DNA of 64,000 nucleotides, taken from contig CAVPDR010000002.1 in NCBI GenBank assembly GCA_963702705.1, positions 806,001-870,000 of the forward strand. The letters are read 5' to 3'. The stretch is from VRUE01 sp963702705 (GTDB taxonomy: Bacteria > Actinomycetota > Thermoleophilia > Solirubrobacterales > 70-9). Positions 43,861 to 52,483 of this stretch are shown piece after piece. A model generated the notes under the pieces. The model was not told the origin of the DNA. It did not search any database and was given only the letters and a program-made list of their open reading frames with translations. Numbering within the stretch: the first letter of the stretch is position 1; each line of letters begins with the position of its first letter. The position numbers were made by a program, and so were the translations under genes.

Positions 43861-44052
43861 ATGACGACCGCTACGGAGCAAACTCTGTGGATCTGCGAGA
43901 GCTGCGGGTTCATCTACGACCCCGCGATCGGCGATCCCGACGGCGGCATCCCGCCCGGCACCAAGTTCGAGGACATCCCCAAGGACTGGTTTTGCCCCGT
44001 ATGCGGAGCGCGAACGTCTGACTTCCGGCCGTTGGAGCCTGGCGAGGCTTGA
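43861..44052 (+). CDS. rubredoxin
   Basis: A 63-residue one-iron protein: WICESCGFIYDPAIGDPDGGIPPGTKFEDIPKDWFCPVCGA, with CxxCG and CPxCG ligands. It carries single electrons to oxygenases or reductases. It is 20 bp after lemA and upstream of a GMC oxidoreductase, with a strong hairpin between them. Confidence 0.95.
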   Translation: MTTATEQTLWICESCGFIYDPAIGDPDGGIPPGTKFEDIPKDWFCPVCGARTSDFRPLEPGEA

Positions 44053-44061
44053 TGCGATCGA

Positions 44062-44143
44062 CCGCGGGTCCTGTCGTGGGTGAGGGGGGCCTGCGGGCAG
44101 TCCACGGGCTGTCCTCGACCCCCCTCACCCACGCCACCCGCGG
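44062..44143. terminator. long palindrome between rubredoxin and GMC oxidoreductase genes
   Basis: CGTGGGTGAGGGGGG (44075-44089) pairs perfectly with 44119-44133; outer CCGCGGGT (44062-44069) and ACCCGCGG (44136-44143) add 8 bp. Both flanking genes are on the plus strand, so this is a terminator or an inter-gene attenuator. Confidence 0.7.
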
Positions 44144-44158
44144 GAGTAGCGTCTAGCC

Positions 44159-45877
44159 ATGCACGACTACGACTGGATCGTCGTTGGGTCGGGCTTCGGA
44201 GGCTCTGTTTCTGCTTTGCGACTCGCTGAGAAGGGCTACTCGGTCGGGATGCTCGAGTGCGGCAGCCGCTTCCGGGACGAGGACTTCGCCGAGTCGAACC
44301 TGAAGCACCCGCGGCGCTACTTCTGGCTGCCCAAGCTGGGCTTCCGCGGTGTGATGCGGATGACGTTCTTCAAGGACGTCTTCATCGTCTCCGGCAGCGG
44401 CGTCGGCGGCGGCAGCCTCGGCTATGCCAACACCCTCTACCGGGCGCGGCCGGCCTTCTTCAGCGATCCCCAGTGGAACGACCTCGGTGACTGGGACAGC
44501 GAGCTGGCGCCGCACTACGACACGGCCGAGCGGATGCTCGGCGTGGTCGAGTACGACGGCATCGGCCCGGCCGACAAGCTGCTGCAGGAATACGGCGAGG
44601 AGATCGGCGTCGGCGAGACCTTCACCAACACCCGCGTCGGCGTCTTCTTCGACAAACCCGGGGTCGAGGTCGAGGACCCCTTCTTCGGCGGCGAGGGACC
44701 GGCTCGCACCGGCTGCATGCGCTGTGGCAGCTGCATGGTCGGCTGCCGCCACGGGGCGAAGAACACGCTGATGAAGAACTACCTTTGGTTCGCCGAGAAG
44801 CTCGGGGTCAAGATCGAGCCCGAGCGCCAGGTGACCGAGATCCGCCCGCTCGGCGCCGCCGACGGCTCGGACGGCTACGCCGTCACCAGCGAGCGCTCGG
44901 GCTCGCTGCTGCGCAAGAAGCGACGCACCCAGACCGCGCGCGGCGTGGTGGTCGCGGCGGGCGCGCTCGGCACCAACAACCTGCTCGCCAACTGTCGCCA
45001 CAGCGGCGCCCTGCCGAAGATCTCAGACCGCCTCGGCGACCTCGTCCGCACCAACTCGGAGTCGATCCAGTCGGTCACCGCGCCCGACGACGAGCGCGAC
45101 TTCAGCCGCTCGGTCGCGATCACCTCCAGCATCTACCCCGACCCCGACACCCACATCGAGGTGGTCACCTACGGCCAGGGTGGCGACGCGATGTCCGGCA
45201 CATTCACCGCGATGACCGGCCCCGGGACCAAGGTCACGCGGCCGATGAAGTGGCTGGCGGCGATCCTGCGCCACCCGCTACGTACGGCGCGGATGCTGAT
45301 CCCGCACCGCTGGTCCCAGCGCACCGTGATCCTGCTGGTGATGCAAACCGTCGACGCGGCGATGCACTTCCGCCCCAAGCGCAAGCTGTTCGGCGGCGGC
45401 GTGCGGCTGCAGACCGAACAGGACCCGGGCCGGCCCAACCCCACCTACATCCCGGCGGCGGAGCAGGTGGCGCGATGGTTCGCCAAGCGCACCGGCGGGG
45501 TGGCCCAGAGCGCGATCACCGAGTCGATCCGCAACATTCCCTCGACCGCCCACATCCTCGGCGGCGCGGTCGTCGGCGCCGACGCCGAGTCCGGTGTCGT
45601 GAACTCCGGGAATCGCGTCTTCGGCTACGAGAACCTGCTGGTGACCGACGGCGCCTCGATCCCAGCCAACCCCGGGGTCAATCCGAGCCTGACGATCACC
45701 GCCAAGGCCGAGCACGCGATGAGCCTGATCCCGGCGAAGGACGGGGCGGAACCAGGTCACCTGCCGCAGGCGGCCAGGCCGGCGGAGGGCGTCGGGGCCG
45801 GGTCCCCGGGCCGGCCTTCGGCCGGGAGTTCCCGGGGACCCGGCCCCGACGCCCTCACTATCTCGCCGCCGAAGTAG
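44159..45877 (+). CDS. GMC-type FAD oxidoreductase, cholesterol oxidase-like (ChoD class)
   Basis: The 572-residue enzyme has the FAD Rossmann motif WIVVGSGFGGSVSALRLAEKG and the C-terminal GMC region NVFGYENLLVTDG-type block (ENLLVTDGASIPANPGVNPSLTI). A Cys cluster CMRCGSCMVGCRHGAKNTL, typical of actinobacterial ChoD-like proteins, may bind an Fe-S group. It likely oxidises a sterol or long-chain alcohol. The last 30 residues (about PAEGVGAGSPGRPSAG onward) are encoded by a palindrome and are not expected in the family. Confidence 0.85.
   Translation: MHDYDWIVVGSGFGGSVSALRLAEKGYSVGMLECGSRFRDEDFAESNLKHPRRYFWLPKLGFRGVMRMTFFKDVFIVSGSGVGGGSLGYANTLYRARPAFFSDPQWNDLGDWDSELAPHYDTAERMLGVVEYDGIGPADKLLQEYGEEIGVGETFTNTRVGVFFDKPGVEVEDPFFGGEGPARTGCMRCGSCMVGCRHGAKNTLMKNYLWFAEKLGVKIEPERQVTEIRPLGAADGSDGYAVTSERSGSLLRKKRRTQTARGVVVAAGALGTNNLLANCRHSGALPKISDRLGDLVRTNSESIQSVTAPDDERDFSRSVAITSSIYPDPDTHIEVVTYGQGGDAMSGTFTAMTGPGTKVTRPMKWLAAILRHPLRTARMLIPHRWSQRTVILLVMQTVDAAMHFRPKRKLFGGGVRLQTEQDPGRPNPTYIPAAEQVARWFAKRTGGVAQSAITESIRNIPSTAHILGGAVVGADAESGVVNSGNRVFGYENLLVTDGASIPANPGVNPSLTITAKAEHAMSLIPAKDGAEPGHLPQAARPAEGVGAGSPGRPSAGSSRGPGPDALTISPPK
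45785..45856. repeat. 72 bp palindrome with 26 bp perfect GC-only arms at the GMC gene 3' end
   Basis: Arms 45785-45810 (GAGGGCGTCGGGGCCGGG...) and 45831-45856 are exact complements; the 20 bp centre holds a smaller CCGGCC/GGCCGG hairpin. It is inside the reading frame, 21 bp before the stop, and also sits opposite the sod gene end. It probably acts as a bidirectional terminator. Confidence 0.8.
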
Positions 45878-45893
45878 GTCCTGTTCAGCCGGT

Positions 45894-46499
45894 TCAGCCG
45901 GCCTCGGCGAGACGCTGAGCTACGAAATCCCAATTCACGACGTTCCAGAAGGCGTCGATGTAGTCGGGGCGCTTGTTTTGATACTTGAGGTAGTAGGCGT
46001 GCTCCCAGACGTCGCAGCCGAGCAGTGGCACGCTGCCGTCGGAGAGTGGCGTGTCCTGGTTGGGAGTCGAGACGACTGCCAGTCCGGAGCTGTCCTTGAC
46101 CAGCCAGGCCCAGCCGGAACCGAAGCGGGCGATGCCGGCGTTCTTGAACTCGTCCTTGAAGGAGTCGAAGGAGTCGAAGGTGTCACCGATCGCCGCACCC
46201 AGGTCGCCGCCGGGCTCGCCACCGCCGTCGGGGCTGAGCATCTGCCAGAAGAGGCTGTGGTTGTAGTGGCCGCCGGCGTTGTTGCGGACGGGGCCCTGCT
46301 TGTCGCCCGGAAGGCTGCTGAGGTTGCGCAGCACGTCCTCGACCTCGCGATCGGCCCACTCGGTGCCTTCCAGCGCCGCGTTCGCTTTGTCGACATAGGC
46401 CTGGTGGTGCTTGTCGTGGTGAACGCGCATCGTCGCCTCGTCGATGTGGGGCTCGAGCGCGTCGTATGCGTAGGGAAGGTCCGGAACCGAAAAGGCCAT
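45894..46499 (-). CDS. sodA: iron/manganese superoxide dismutase
   Basis: A 201-residue Fe/Mn SOD: LPYAYDALEPHIDEATMRVHHDKHHQAYVDK, NNAGGHYNHSLFW, FGSGWAWLV and DVWEHAYYLKYQNKR, giving His27, His81 and the late Asp/His metal ligands. The starting ATG has AAGGAG upstream. Head-to-head with the sigma gene. Confidence 0.95.
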   Translation of the reverse strand: MAFSVPDLPYAYDALEPHIDEATMRVHHDKHHQAYVDKANAALEGTEWADREVEDVLRNLSSLPGDKQGPVRNNAGGHYNHSLFWQMLSPDGGGEPGGDLGAAIGDTFDSFDSFKDEFKNAGIARFGSGWAWLVKDSSGLAVVSTPNQDTPLSDGSVPLLGCDVWEHAYYLKYQNKRPDYIDAFWNVVNWDFVAQRLAEAG

Positions 46500-46670
46500 C
46501 TGGCGTCTCCTTGGGGTCGTATTCGAAGTCTGGGTGGGAGCCTAACGCGGCTACGCTTTCGGTACCCCCGCGAAGCCCCTGCTAGCGTGTCTGCGACAGC
46601 GGCTGCACGGCCTCCGATGAGGCTCGAGGGCGGCATCCTACGAACGACTAACCGCCCCGCTTCGAGCGCA

Positions 46671-47492
46671 ATGGCAGCTAAGCGCACCCCAGACGACACC
46701 GACCCCAGCATCCGCCCACCGGGCTCAGACGAGCACCTCACCGGCGAACGCGAGCTCTGGGAGCGCTTTGCGCGCGATCACGACCCAGCCATCCGCGAGG
46801 AGCTGGTGCGGCGCAACATGCCTTTCGCCAAGCGCCTGGCGCTGCGCTACCGCGGCGCGAGCGAGTCCTTCGACGACCTGCTCCAGGTCGCCAACCTCGG
46901 CCTGCTGAATGCGGTCGATCGCTTTGACCCCGAGCGCGGCATCCCCTTCACCGCCTTTGCCTCGCCGACGATCCTCGGCGAGCTGAAGCGGCACTTTCGC
47001 GATCGGGTCTGGACCGTGCGGGTACCGCGGGGGCTGCACGATCGCATGGCCGAAGTCGACAAGGCGATCACGGAGCTGACCAAGCAGCTGCAGCGCTCGC
47101 CCTCGATCGGCGAGATCGCCGATCGCGTCGGGCTGGAGCAAACCGACGTGCTGGAGGTGCTTGAGGCAAACCACAACCGCCGGCCGCTCTCGCTCGACCG
47201 GCCCCCCGGCAGCGAGGACTCAGACGAGGTCGCGCCCTCGGAATGGATCGGCGAGGAGGACGAACACTTCGAGCTGGTCGAGGGACGGATCGCCGTCGAT
47301 GCCGCCCTGCCCTACCTCGAGGAGCGTGAGCGCACCGTCCTGCGCCTGCGCTTCGTCGAGGACCTGACCCAGTCGCAGATCGCCGATCGGATCGGCCACT
47401 CCCAGATGCACGTCTCCCGCATCCTGCGCCGGGCGCTCAGCCGCATACGCGAGCGGATCGAGTCCGAACGCGGGCTCGAGCGCGGGGATTAG
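46671..47492 (+). CDS. SigB/SigF-type general stress sigma factor
   Basis: A 273-residue group 3 sigma with region 2 (LLQVANLGLLNAVDRFDPERG, PTILGELKRHFRDRVWTVRVPR), region 3 and region 4 (EERERTVLRLRFVEDLTQSQIADRIGHSQMHVSRILRRALSRIRE). The GGIPFTAFASPTI motif is the usual SigB/F block. Followed by an anti-sigma kinase and RsbU phosphatase on the other strand, forming a stress module. Confidence 0.93.
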   Translation: MAAKRTPDDTDPSIRPPGSDEHLTGERELWERFARDHDPAIREELVRRNMPFAKRLALRYRGASESFDDLLQVANLGLLNAVDRFDPERGIPFTAFASPTILGELKRHFRDRVWTVRVPRGLHDRMAEVDKAITELTKQLQRSPSIGEIADRVGLEQTDVLEVLEANHNRRPLSLDRPPGSEDSDEVAPSEWIGEEDEHFELVEGRIAVDAALPYLEERERTVLRLRFVEDLTQSQIADRIGHSQMHVSRILRRALSRIRERIESERGLERGD

Positions 47493-48337
47493 GCGCTCGG
47501 CACGCCGGAGAAGCGGACGACCAGATACTCGCCGTCGTCGGACTCGTCGATGGCGAACTCGTCGGCCAGCGCCTCGATTGAGCCGCCGACCTCGGGAACG
47601 CCGAGCTCGCGGCGAATCTCCCCGGCGGCCCCCCTTTCCATCGGCCCGAGCCGAAGCTCGAGGCCCTCGTCGCTCTCGCCGAGGCCGAGCCGCACGCAAC
47701 CGTCGGCAAACCGCCCGGGGGCGGCGCCGGCGATGGCGTCTGTGATCAGGACCGCATCGGATACGCGGTCGACCGGGACATCGTGGCGTGCCGCCAGGGC
47801 GCCGACCATTCGCGCCAGCACCGGCTCGAGCAGCTCGGCGCTGCCGATCGCGATCTCGGTGCCGACGATCTCAGGCGTGGGCGCTTTTTCGGCAACCCCA
47901 TCGGAATCGGCGTCGCCCAGCTCGCGCAGCGACAGGCGCATCATCACTTCGGTGCCGCGATCGAGGCCGCCGGAGATGCTGAAGCTGCTCGAGAGCGCCG
48001 CGATGAGAGAGAGGCCGAGTTTGAGGCTGGCCCGCTCCGACTCGGCCTGCGGGCTGATTCCGGCGCCGCTGTCCCTGACTGTCACCGTCAGGCCCTCGCT
48101 GTCGGGCTCGGCCTCGACCATCAGCGGGCCGGGGCCGCCGGGATAGGCATGAACGACCACGTTCATGCAGGCCTCGGTGACCACCGTCTTCAAGTCGGCG
48201 ACACCGGTTTCGTCCATGCCGAGCTGCTCGGCCAGGCCGGCAAGGGCGTGGCGGACCACCGCGACGTTCTCCGCCCTGGCGGGGAGCCTCATGTAGAGCC
48301 CGGTGGGCGTCTCGCTGGTGGTGGGGCCTTTTGTCAT
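47489..48337 (-). CDS. anti-sigma serine-protein kinase (RsbW-like) with a second, degenerate kinase-like domain
   Basis: The 282-residue protein has an N-terminal GHKL domain (residues 15-135): N-box LKTVVTEACMNVVVHAYPG, G1 VRDSGAGIS and G2 LGLSLIAALSS with GTEVMMRL. Residues 150-280 repeat the same layout (ELLEPVLARMVGALAARHDV, AVLITDAIAGAAPG) but lack the N-box Glu/Asn. Anti-sigma kinases act as dimers, so this looks like a fused pseudo-dimer (inference). It shares the TTAG stop with the sigma gene; the ATG is at 48335-48337. Confidence 0.85.
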   Translation of the reverse strand: MTKGPTTSETPTGLYMRLPARAENVAVVRHALAGLAEQLGMDETGVADLKTVVTEACMNVVVHAYPGGPGPLMVEAEPDSEGLTVTVRDSGAGISPQAESERASLKLGLSLIAALSSSFSISGGLDRGTEVMMRLSLRELGDADSDGVAEKAPTPEIVGTEIAIGSAELLEPVLARMVGALAARHDVPVDRVSDAVLITDAIAGAAPGRFADGCVRLGLGESDEGLELRLGPMERGAAGEIRRELGVPEVGGSIEALADEFAIDESDDGEYLVVRFSGVPSA

Positions 48338-48409
48338 TGACTGCGGTTTCCACCGGGGAGAGTGTTCCCCGCGGGATGCGAGCATAGCCGTGCGTTCTTC
48401 GGCCCCCCG

Positions 48410-50215
48410 CTACCCCAGGCACAACTCTGCAAACCGTGCTGCGGCCTCGGCCGGGTCGGCAAAGACCTCCCCGCGGACGAAAAGACCGTCTTTTACGTCC
48501 CAGATCCAGGCGACCGGCATGTCGCGGATACCCAGCTCACGGCTGCGCACATAGACGCGGCCGGATGCGAGCAGGCGGCTCTCTCGCCGCTCGACCGTGC
48601 CCAGCGTAATCAGCAGCGATTCCCAGACCCTTTCGACATCTGTGAGGTACTGGCGCAGGCCGTCCGGCCCCCGGTAGGGAGCCTCGTGCCCCGCCTCCGC
48701 CCCGGTCACGGCCAGGAACTCCATCTCCGGCGCGCAGAGGGAGACGATCGCCACCGCATCGCGCTGGTTGAAAGCGTGGAAGAGGCGGCCGAGCAGCGCC
48801 TCGTAGGCATCGTCCACCGCTCTTCCGGGCGATTCCTGCCGCAGCCGTTCTACCGAGCCGGGGGAATTGCCGCCGGAACGGGTGAGCGCCAGGACCGCGA
48901 CGTCGTCGTCGAGCGCGCCGTCCGTGAAGCCGTGCAGGGCACCCTCGAGCCGCTGCACGGCAAGGGCCGGGTTCGTTGCCCCGGCGAGCTCCGCCCGCAA
49001 CCGCTGCTCGCCGAAGCGGCCGTCGCCCCCCTCCGCCTCGATGATCCCGTCGGTGACCAGCACGATCTGCTGGCCGGGCTCGATCGCAGCCTGCGCGATC
49101 CCCCACTCGACCTCGGCGAAGGCCCCGAGCACCGGGTCGGACCCGGCCATCTCAACTACCGTCTCGCCGTCGACCAGGAGCGGCGGTGGGTGCCCCGCAA
49201 CCGCGAGGCGGAGTGGCCTGTCGGGATCCTCGCTCAGGCCAAGAGCGGCGACGCTGCAAAGCGCCGTCCCCCCGCGCGCTAGCAGGGCGCGATTGAGCGT
49301 CGCCAGGGCGACCCCGGGGTCATCGGTAAGCATCGCGGCGGTGCGCAGGGTGTAGCGAGCGAGCGCGGTAATCGAGGCGGCCTCCGCCCCGCGACCGGTG
49401 ACGTCGCCGATCACCAGCATCCAGCCACCGGGGACCCGGAAGGCGTCGTAGAAGTCGCCGCCGACCTCGTTCTCGGCGCCCGCCGGGCGGTAGAGCGCCG
49501 CAAGCGACCAACCGGGCAGGTTCGGCAGGGCCGGCGGCAGCAATCCGTGCTGCAGCGTCTCGGCGATCTCGGCCCTTTCCCGCTCGGCTCGCTCGAGGTC
49601 GGCGAAGAGGCCTCCGTTGTCGAGGGCCAGGGCGATGCGGCCCGAGAGAATCCAGGCGAAGTGGGCGTCGGTGCGACGGTAGCGCCGGCCCGACCAGGCG
49701 ACGCCGAGCGTCAGTGCACCGGTCACCTGACCCCTCGCCTGCAGCGCCAGGGTGATCGCCGAGCGGACGCCGAGCCCACGCAGGAATTCGAGGTCGGGGC
49801 CTTCGTCATGGGCGAGGGCGCGCAGGTGGGCCTCCGACATCCGCTCGATGAAGCGCGGGTCGAGGGAGTCGCCGTTGTCCCCTTCGACCATCCGCTCCGG
49901 CAGCGAGGGCTGCCGCGCCCAAAATCCGCGTTCGACCTCCGGGCCGGCGCCCGGCGCGACCCGCACGGCGACGCGACGGGCGCGATCGCCCTCGATTACG
50001 TCGATCGCGCAAAAGTCGGCGACCTCAGGGACGAGCACGTCGCAGATCGCCGTCAGCGTCTCCTCCAGCGAACCGGCCGCTTCGGAGGCCGACGCGACTT
50101 CGCCGAGGATCTCGAAGCGACGCTGCGCCACCCGCCCTCGCATCAGCAGCAGCGCGAGCCAGCCGCAGAGCGCGGCCAGCGCGCCTGCCATCACGGCTAT
50201 GACGATCAAGTCCAT
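48410..50215 (-). CDS. RsbU-type PP2C phosphatase with GAF and C-terminal SnoaL-like domain
   Basis: The 601-residue protein has a membrane segment (5-25), a GAF-like domain (35-205, EILGEVASASEAAG, LGVRSAITLALQARGQVTGALTLGV), a SpoIIE/PP2C catalytic domain (220-440, NEVGGDFYDAFRVPGGWMLVIGDVTGRGAEAA, with Asp metal ligands, and LVTDGIIEA) and a 120-residue C-terminal SnoaL-like fold (DAYEALLGRLFHAFNQRDAVAIVSL). It should dephosphorylate an anti-anti-sigma factor, but no STAS gene is in the window. The SnoaL fusion is not common in RsbU proteins. Confidence 0.88.
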   Translation of the reverse strand: MDLIVIAVMAGALAALCGWLALLLMRGRVAQRRFEILGEVASASEAAGSLEETLTAICDVLVPEVADFCAIDVIEGDRARRVAVRVAPGAGPEVERGFWARQPSLPERMVEGDNGDSLDPRFIERMSEAHLRALAHDEGPDLEFLRGLGVRSAITLALQARGQVTGALTLGVAWSGRRYRRTDAHFAWILSGRIALALDNGGLFADLERAERERAEIAETLQHGLLPPALPNLPGWSLAALYRPAGAENEVGGDFYDAFRVPGGWMLVIGDVTGRGAEAASITALARYTLRTAAMLTDDPGVALATLNRALLARGGTALCSVAALGLSEDPDRPLRLAVAGHPPPLLVDGETVVEMAGSDPVLGAFAEVEWGIAQAAIEPGQQIVLVTDGIIEAEGGDGRFGEQRLRAELAGATNPALAVQRLEGALHGFTDGALDDDVAVLALTRSGGNSPGSVERLRQESPGRAVDDAYEALLGRLFHAFNQRDAVAIVSLCAPEMEFLAVTGAEAGHEAPYRGPDGLRQYLTDVERVWESLLITLGTVERRESRLLASGRVYVRSRELGIRDMPVAWIWDVKDGLFVRGEVFADPAEAAARFAELCLG

Positions 50216-50320
50216 TCCCCTCCTAGCGCCATAGGTCGAGCTTCATCGGGCGGCCCGCGGCTACTGAAAACACAGTAACCCGCGCCGGAGGAGATGTCCA
50301 CCGTGCGGGTTTCGATACCG

Positions 50321-51442
50321 CTAGGGCGTGCGCCGGAGGGCTCCGGCAGAGGCGCGCGGGACCGTCGCCGCGTCGCCACCCGTCCAGGCGTTGAACTCAT
50401 ACCAGGAGGGCTTCGCTTCGCGATCTCGGGTGAGCAGCCCAGCGGAATCGCAGAACTGGCAGGAGCCGGCCTGGTCGGTCCAGGAGAACCACCAGACACC
50501 GCCGATCCGCCAGCGCTGTCGGTTGCCGGCCAGCATCGCGAAGGCCCGATCGAGTTCGCGGGCCTGCCCGGCCGGACCTCGCTCCCAGCGGGACTCGAAG
50601 CTGGCGGAGCCCCAGCCCAGCTCCGTCACGTACAGCGGCGTGGAAGCATCGTGATGAACCTGCATTACGCGGCGCAGGTTGACGATCTCCGACCGCATCG
50701 CCCCGGCGTCGGCCACGTAAGGATGCAATGCGATCCCATCGAAGAAGGGCTTCACCCTTCGCGATCGATACAGGCGCGAGAGGAAGTCGCCGGATTGCAC
50801 GTTGGGCGGCGTCTGCAAGGGGCGGCCGAAGAGGCCGCCGACGATCACCTGGGAGCCGGGATCGACGCTATGCAGAATGCGGCCCGAGATCCGGATCAGC
50901 TCGGCGAAGCGCTGCGGGCTGGGGCGATGGGAGAAGGTGACGATGTTCTCCTCGTTCCAGATCTCCCAGCGGCGGATCGGCAAGCGCGGCAGGTCCGGAT
51001 TTTCAGCCCAGAATTCGCCGCGCGGGCCGTAGCGCTCGACAGCGGCGCGCAGGAATCGAGACCAAGCCCAGCGTTGCCAGCCGCTTTCCACCGGTTCGGC
51101 GCCGGGGTACGGGGCGACCCAGTCGGGGGTCCCCCAGAGAAAGGGGAAGACGGTCATCCCGTGCTCGGCGGCGCCGGCGACCTGCCTGTCGAATCCCGAC
51201 CAGTCGGGTTCATAGCCCGCAGACGCCACCGGCTCGACGCTGGCCCAGTCGAGGGGCAGGCGCACGCTCTCGATGCCGGCCAGCTGCATCAGCTCGTAAT
51301 CGGCGCCTTCCGTCGACCCCTGCGGTGAGATCCCGATGAACCCCAGCGGCGCCCCGCCCAGCAGCGAGGACCCGGCGAAGGCCGGCGTCAGCGCCAGCGC
51401 CAGCGCCGCCACGGTCAGCGGGATGAGAAGGAATCTACGCAT
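50321..51442 (-). CDS. secreted glycoside hydrolase (GH5/GH39-like TIM barrel)
   Basis: The 373-residue protein starts with a signal peptide (FLLIPLTVAALALALTPAFAGSS). WEIWNEENI carries the acid/base Glu of clan GH-A, YVTELGWGS the nucleophile Glu, and WWFSWTDQAG the barrel end. Substrate unknown; clan GH-A includes xylosidases, glucanases and mannanases. ATG 51440-51442 follows GGGGACGC. A Cys pair (CQFC) near the end is unusual for the barrel. Confidence 0.83.
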   Translation of the reverse strand: MRRFLLIPLTVAALALALTPAFAGSSLLGGAPLGFIGISPQGSTEGADYELMQLAGIESVRLPLDWASVEPVASAGYEPDWSGFDRQVAGAAEHGMTVFPFLWGTPDWVAPYPGAEPVESGWQRWAWSRFLRAAVERYGPRGEFWAENPDLPRLPIRRWEIWNEENIVTFSHRPSPQRFAELIRISGRILHSVDPGSQVIVGGLFGRPLQTPPNVQSGDFLSRLYRSRRVKPFFDGIALHPYVADAGAMRSEIVNLRRVMQVHHDASTPLYVTELGWGSASFESRWERGPAGQARELDRAFAMLAGNRQRWRIGGVWWFSWTDQAGSCQFCDSAGLLTRDREAKPSWYEFNAWTGGDAATVPRASAGALRRTP

Positions 51443-51505
51443 GCGTCCCCACAATGACCCTCCGCGCGGGAAAAAGTCGCGGCTGCCCGCGCAGGAGGCA
51501 CCTCA

Positions 51506-51579
51506 TCGGGGCGCCCGGATTTGAACCGGGGACCTCACCGACCCGAACGGTGCGCGCTACCAGGCTGCGCCACGCCCCG
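51506..51579 (-). tRNA. tRNA-Pro (anticodon CGG)
   Basis: The minus strand gives a 74 nt cloverleaf with a CGGGGCG acceptor stem, D-arm GCGC...GCGC, anticodon arm CACCG-TTCGGGT-CGGTG (anticodon CGG), a 5-nt variable loop and T-arm CCCGG-TTCAAAT-CCGGG. The discriminator base is A and no CCA is encoded. Confidence 0.97.
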
Positions 51580-51612
51580 AGAGGCGGGGATTATCCCAGA
51601 CCCGCGCGGGAA

Positions 51613-52362
51613 CTACTCCACGGCTTCGATCGCGGCTTCGATCTGGGCCAGGCTGGGGCCGTCCTGGAGCGTGCGAGTGCCGCCGGGCCCGTTGACGATC
51701 GCCGCCTGGCGGGTGCGGATGCCGAGTTCGCTGCCGAGTTCGTCGTAGCTCTGCAGCTGCCTGCTGATCGAGCCGTCGGAGCCGCCGTGGTCTTCGAGGT
51801 AGCTCAGCCATTCGGGCTCGTTCAGTTCCTCGATCCCCCCCGCCACCGAGTCGAGGTAGTCCTGATCGATGCCGAAGCGTTCCGCCTCGCTCTGGTTGCG
51901 GAAGAAGAGATAGGTGTACTGCCAGCCGTAGCCCTGCGCGGCAGCCGCTTCGGCGCCGTAGAAGCCGAGCTCCTGGGGGCTTTCGCTGACCGAGTAGTGG
52001 CGGTAGAGCAGTTGTACGTCACCGGAGCGGACCGGACCGTTGACCAGGCCGGGAATCGTGTCGAGGAAGTCTTCGCGGCAGCTGGAGCACTGCAGGTCGT
52101 TGAAGATCTGAATCGAGACCGGGGCGTCGGAGGAGCCGAGCCGATCGCCTTCCTGCGGTACGCCCCCGAAGATTTCCTGGGCTTCGGCGATGCCGGCGAG
52201 GCGGACCACGTCGCGGCCCGCCTTCTGCGTGGCAATGTTGACGATCGCATAGCCCAGTGCCAGGAGCGCCAGGGCCAGCGCGAGGATGACCCAGATCCGG
52301 CCCCGGCGCGGGATCGGCAGCGCGGCCGGTTCGGTGCTCTGGTCCGGGGCGGCGGTCGGCAT
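51613..52362 (-). CDS. membrane-anchored DsbA-like thioredoxin-fold protein
   Basis: A 249-residue protein with a cytoplasmic Pro-rich N-terminus, a membrane segment (WVILALALALLALGYAIVNI) and a DsbA-type thioredoxin fold: FNDLQCSSCREDFLDTIPGLV with the CSSC redox site, VQLLYRHYSV, and GYGWQYTYLFFRNQSEAERFG. ATG 52360-52362 (MPTAAPDQS) gives a usual leader; the longer frame is antisense to the next promoter. It probably oxidises extracytoplasmic thiols. Confidence 0.87.
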   Translation of the reverse strand: MPTAAPDQSTEPAALPIPRRGRIWVILALALALLALGYAIVNIATQKAGRDVVRLAGIAEAQEIFGGVPQEGDRLGSSDAPVSIQIFNDLQCSSCREDFLDTIPGLVNGPVRSGDVQLLYRHYSVSESPQELGFYGAEAAAAQGYGWQYTYLFFRNQSEAERFGIDQDYLDSVAGGIEELNEPEWLSYLEDHGGSDGSISRQLQSYDELGSELGIRTRQAAIVNGPGGTRTLQDGPSLAQIEAAIEAVE

Positions 52363-52418
52363 CGCGGCATTATCGCGACTCGGCAGTCCGGGGATTCCCG
52401 CAGACTTTCTCACCGGCG

Positions 52419-52446
52419 TTGACACGTCCGCCGCGAGGGGTAAATA
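52419..52446 (+). promoter_or_regulatory. sigma70-like promoter for the IF2N-like gene
   Basis: A perfect -35 TTGACA (52419-52424), a 16 bp spacer and TAAATA (52441-52446), then a GGAGG ribosome-binding site (52473-52477) 6 bp before the GTG. It is one of few clear promoters in this GC-rich window. Confidence 0.6.
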
Positions 52447-52483
52447 TCCGACTACCCGATTTCAACGACCTGGGAGGTCCGCC

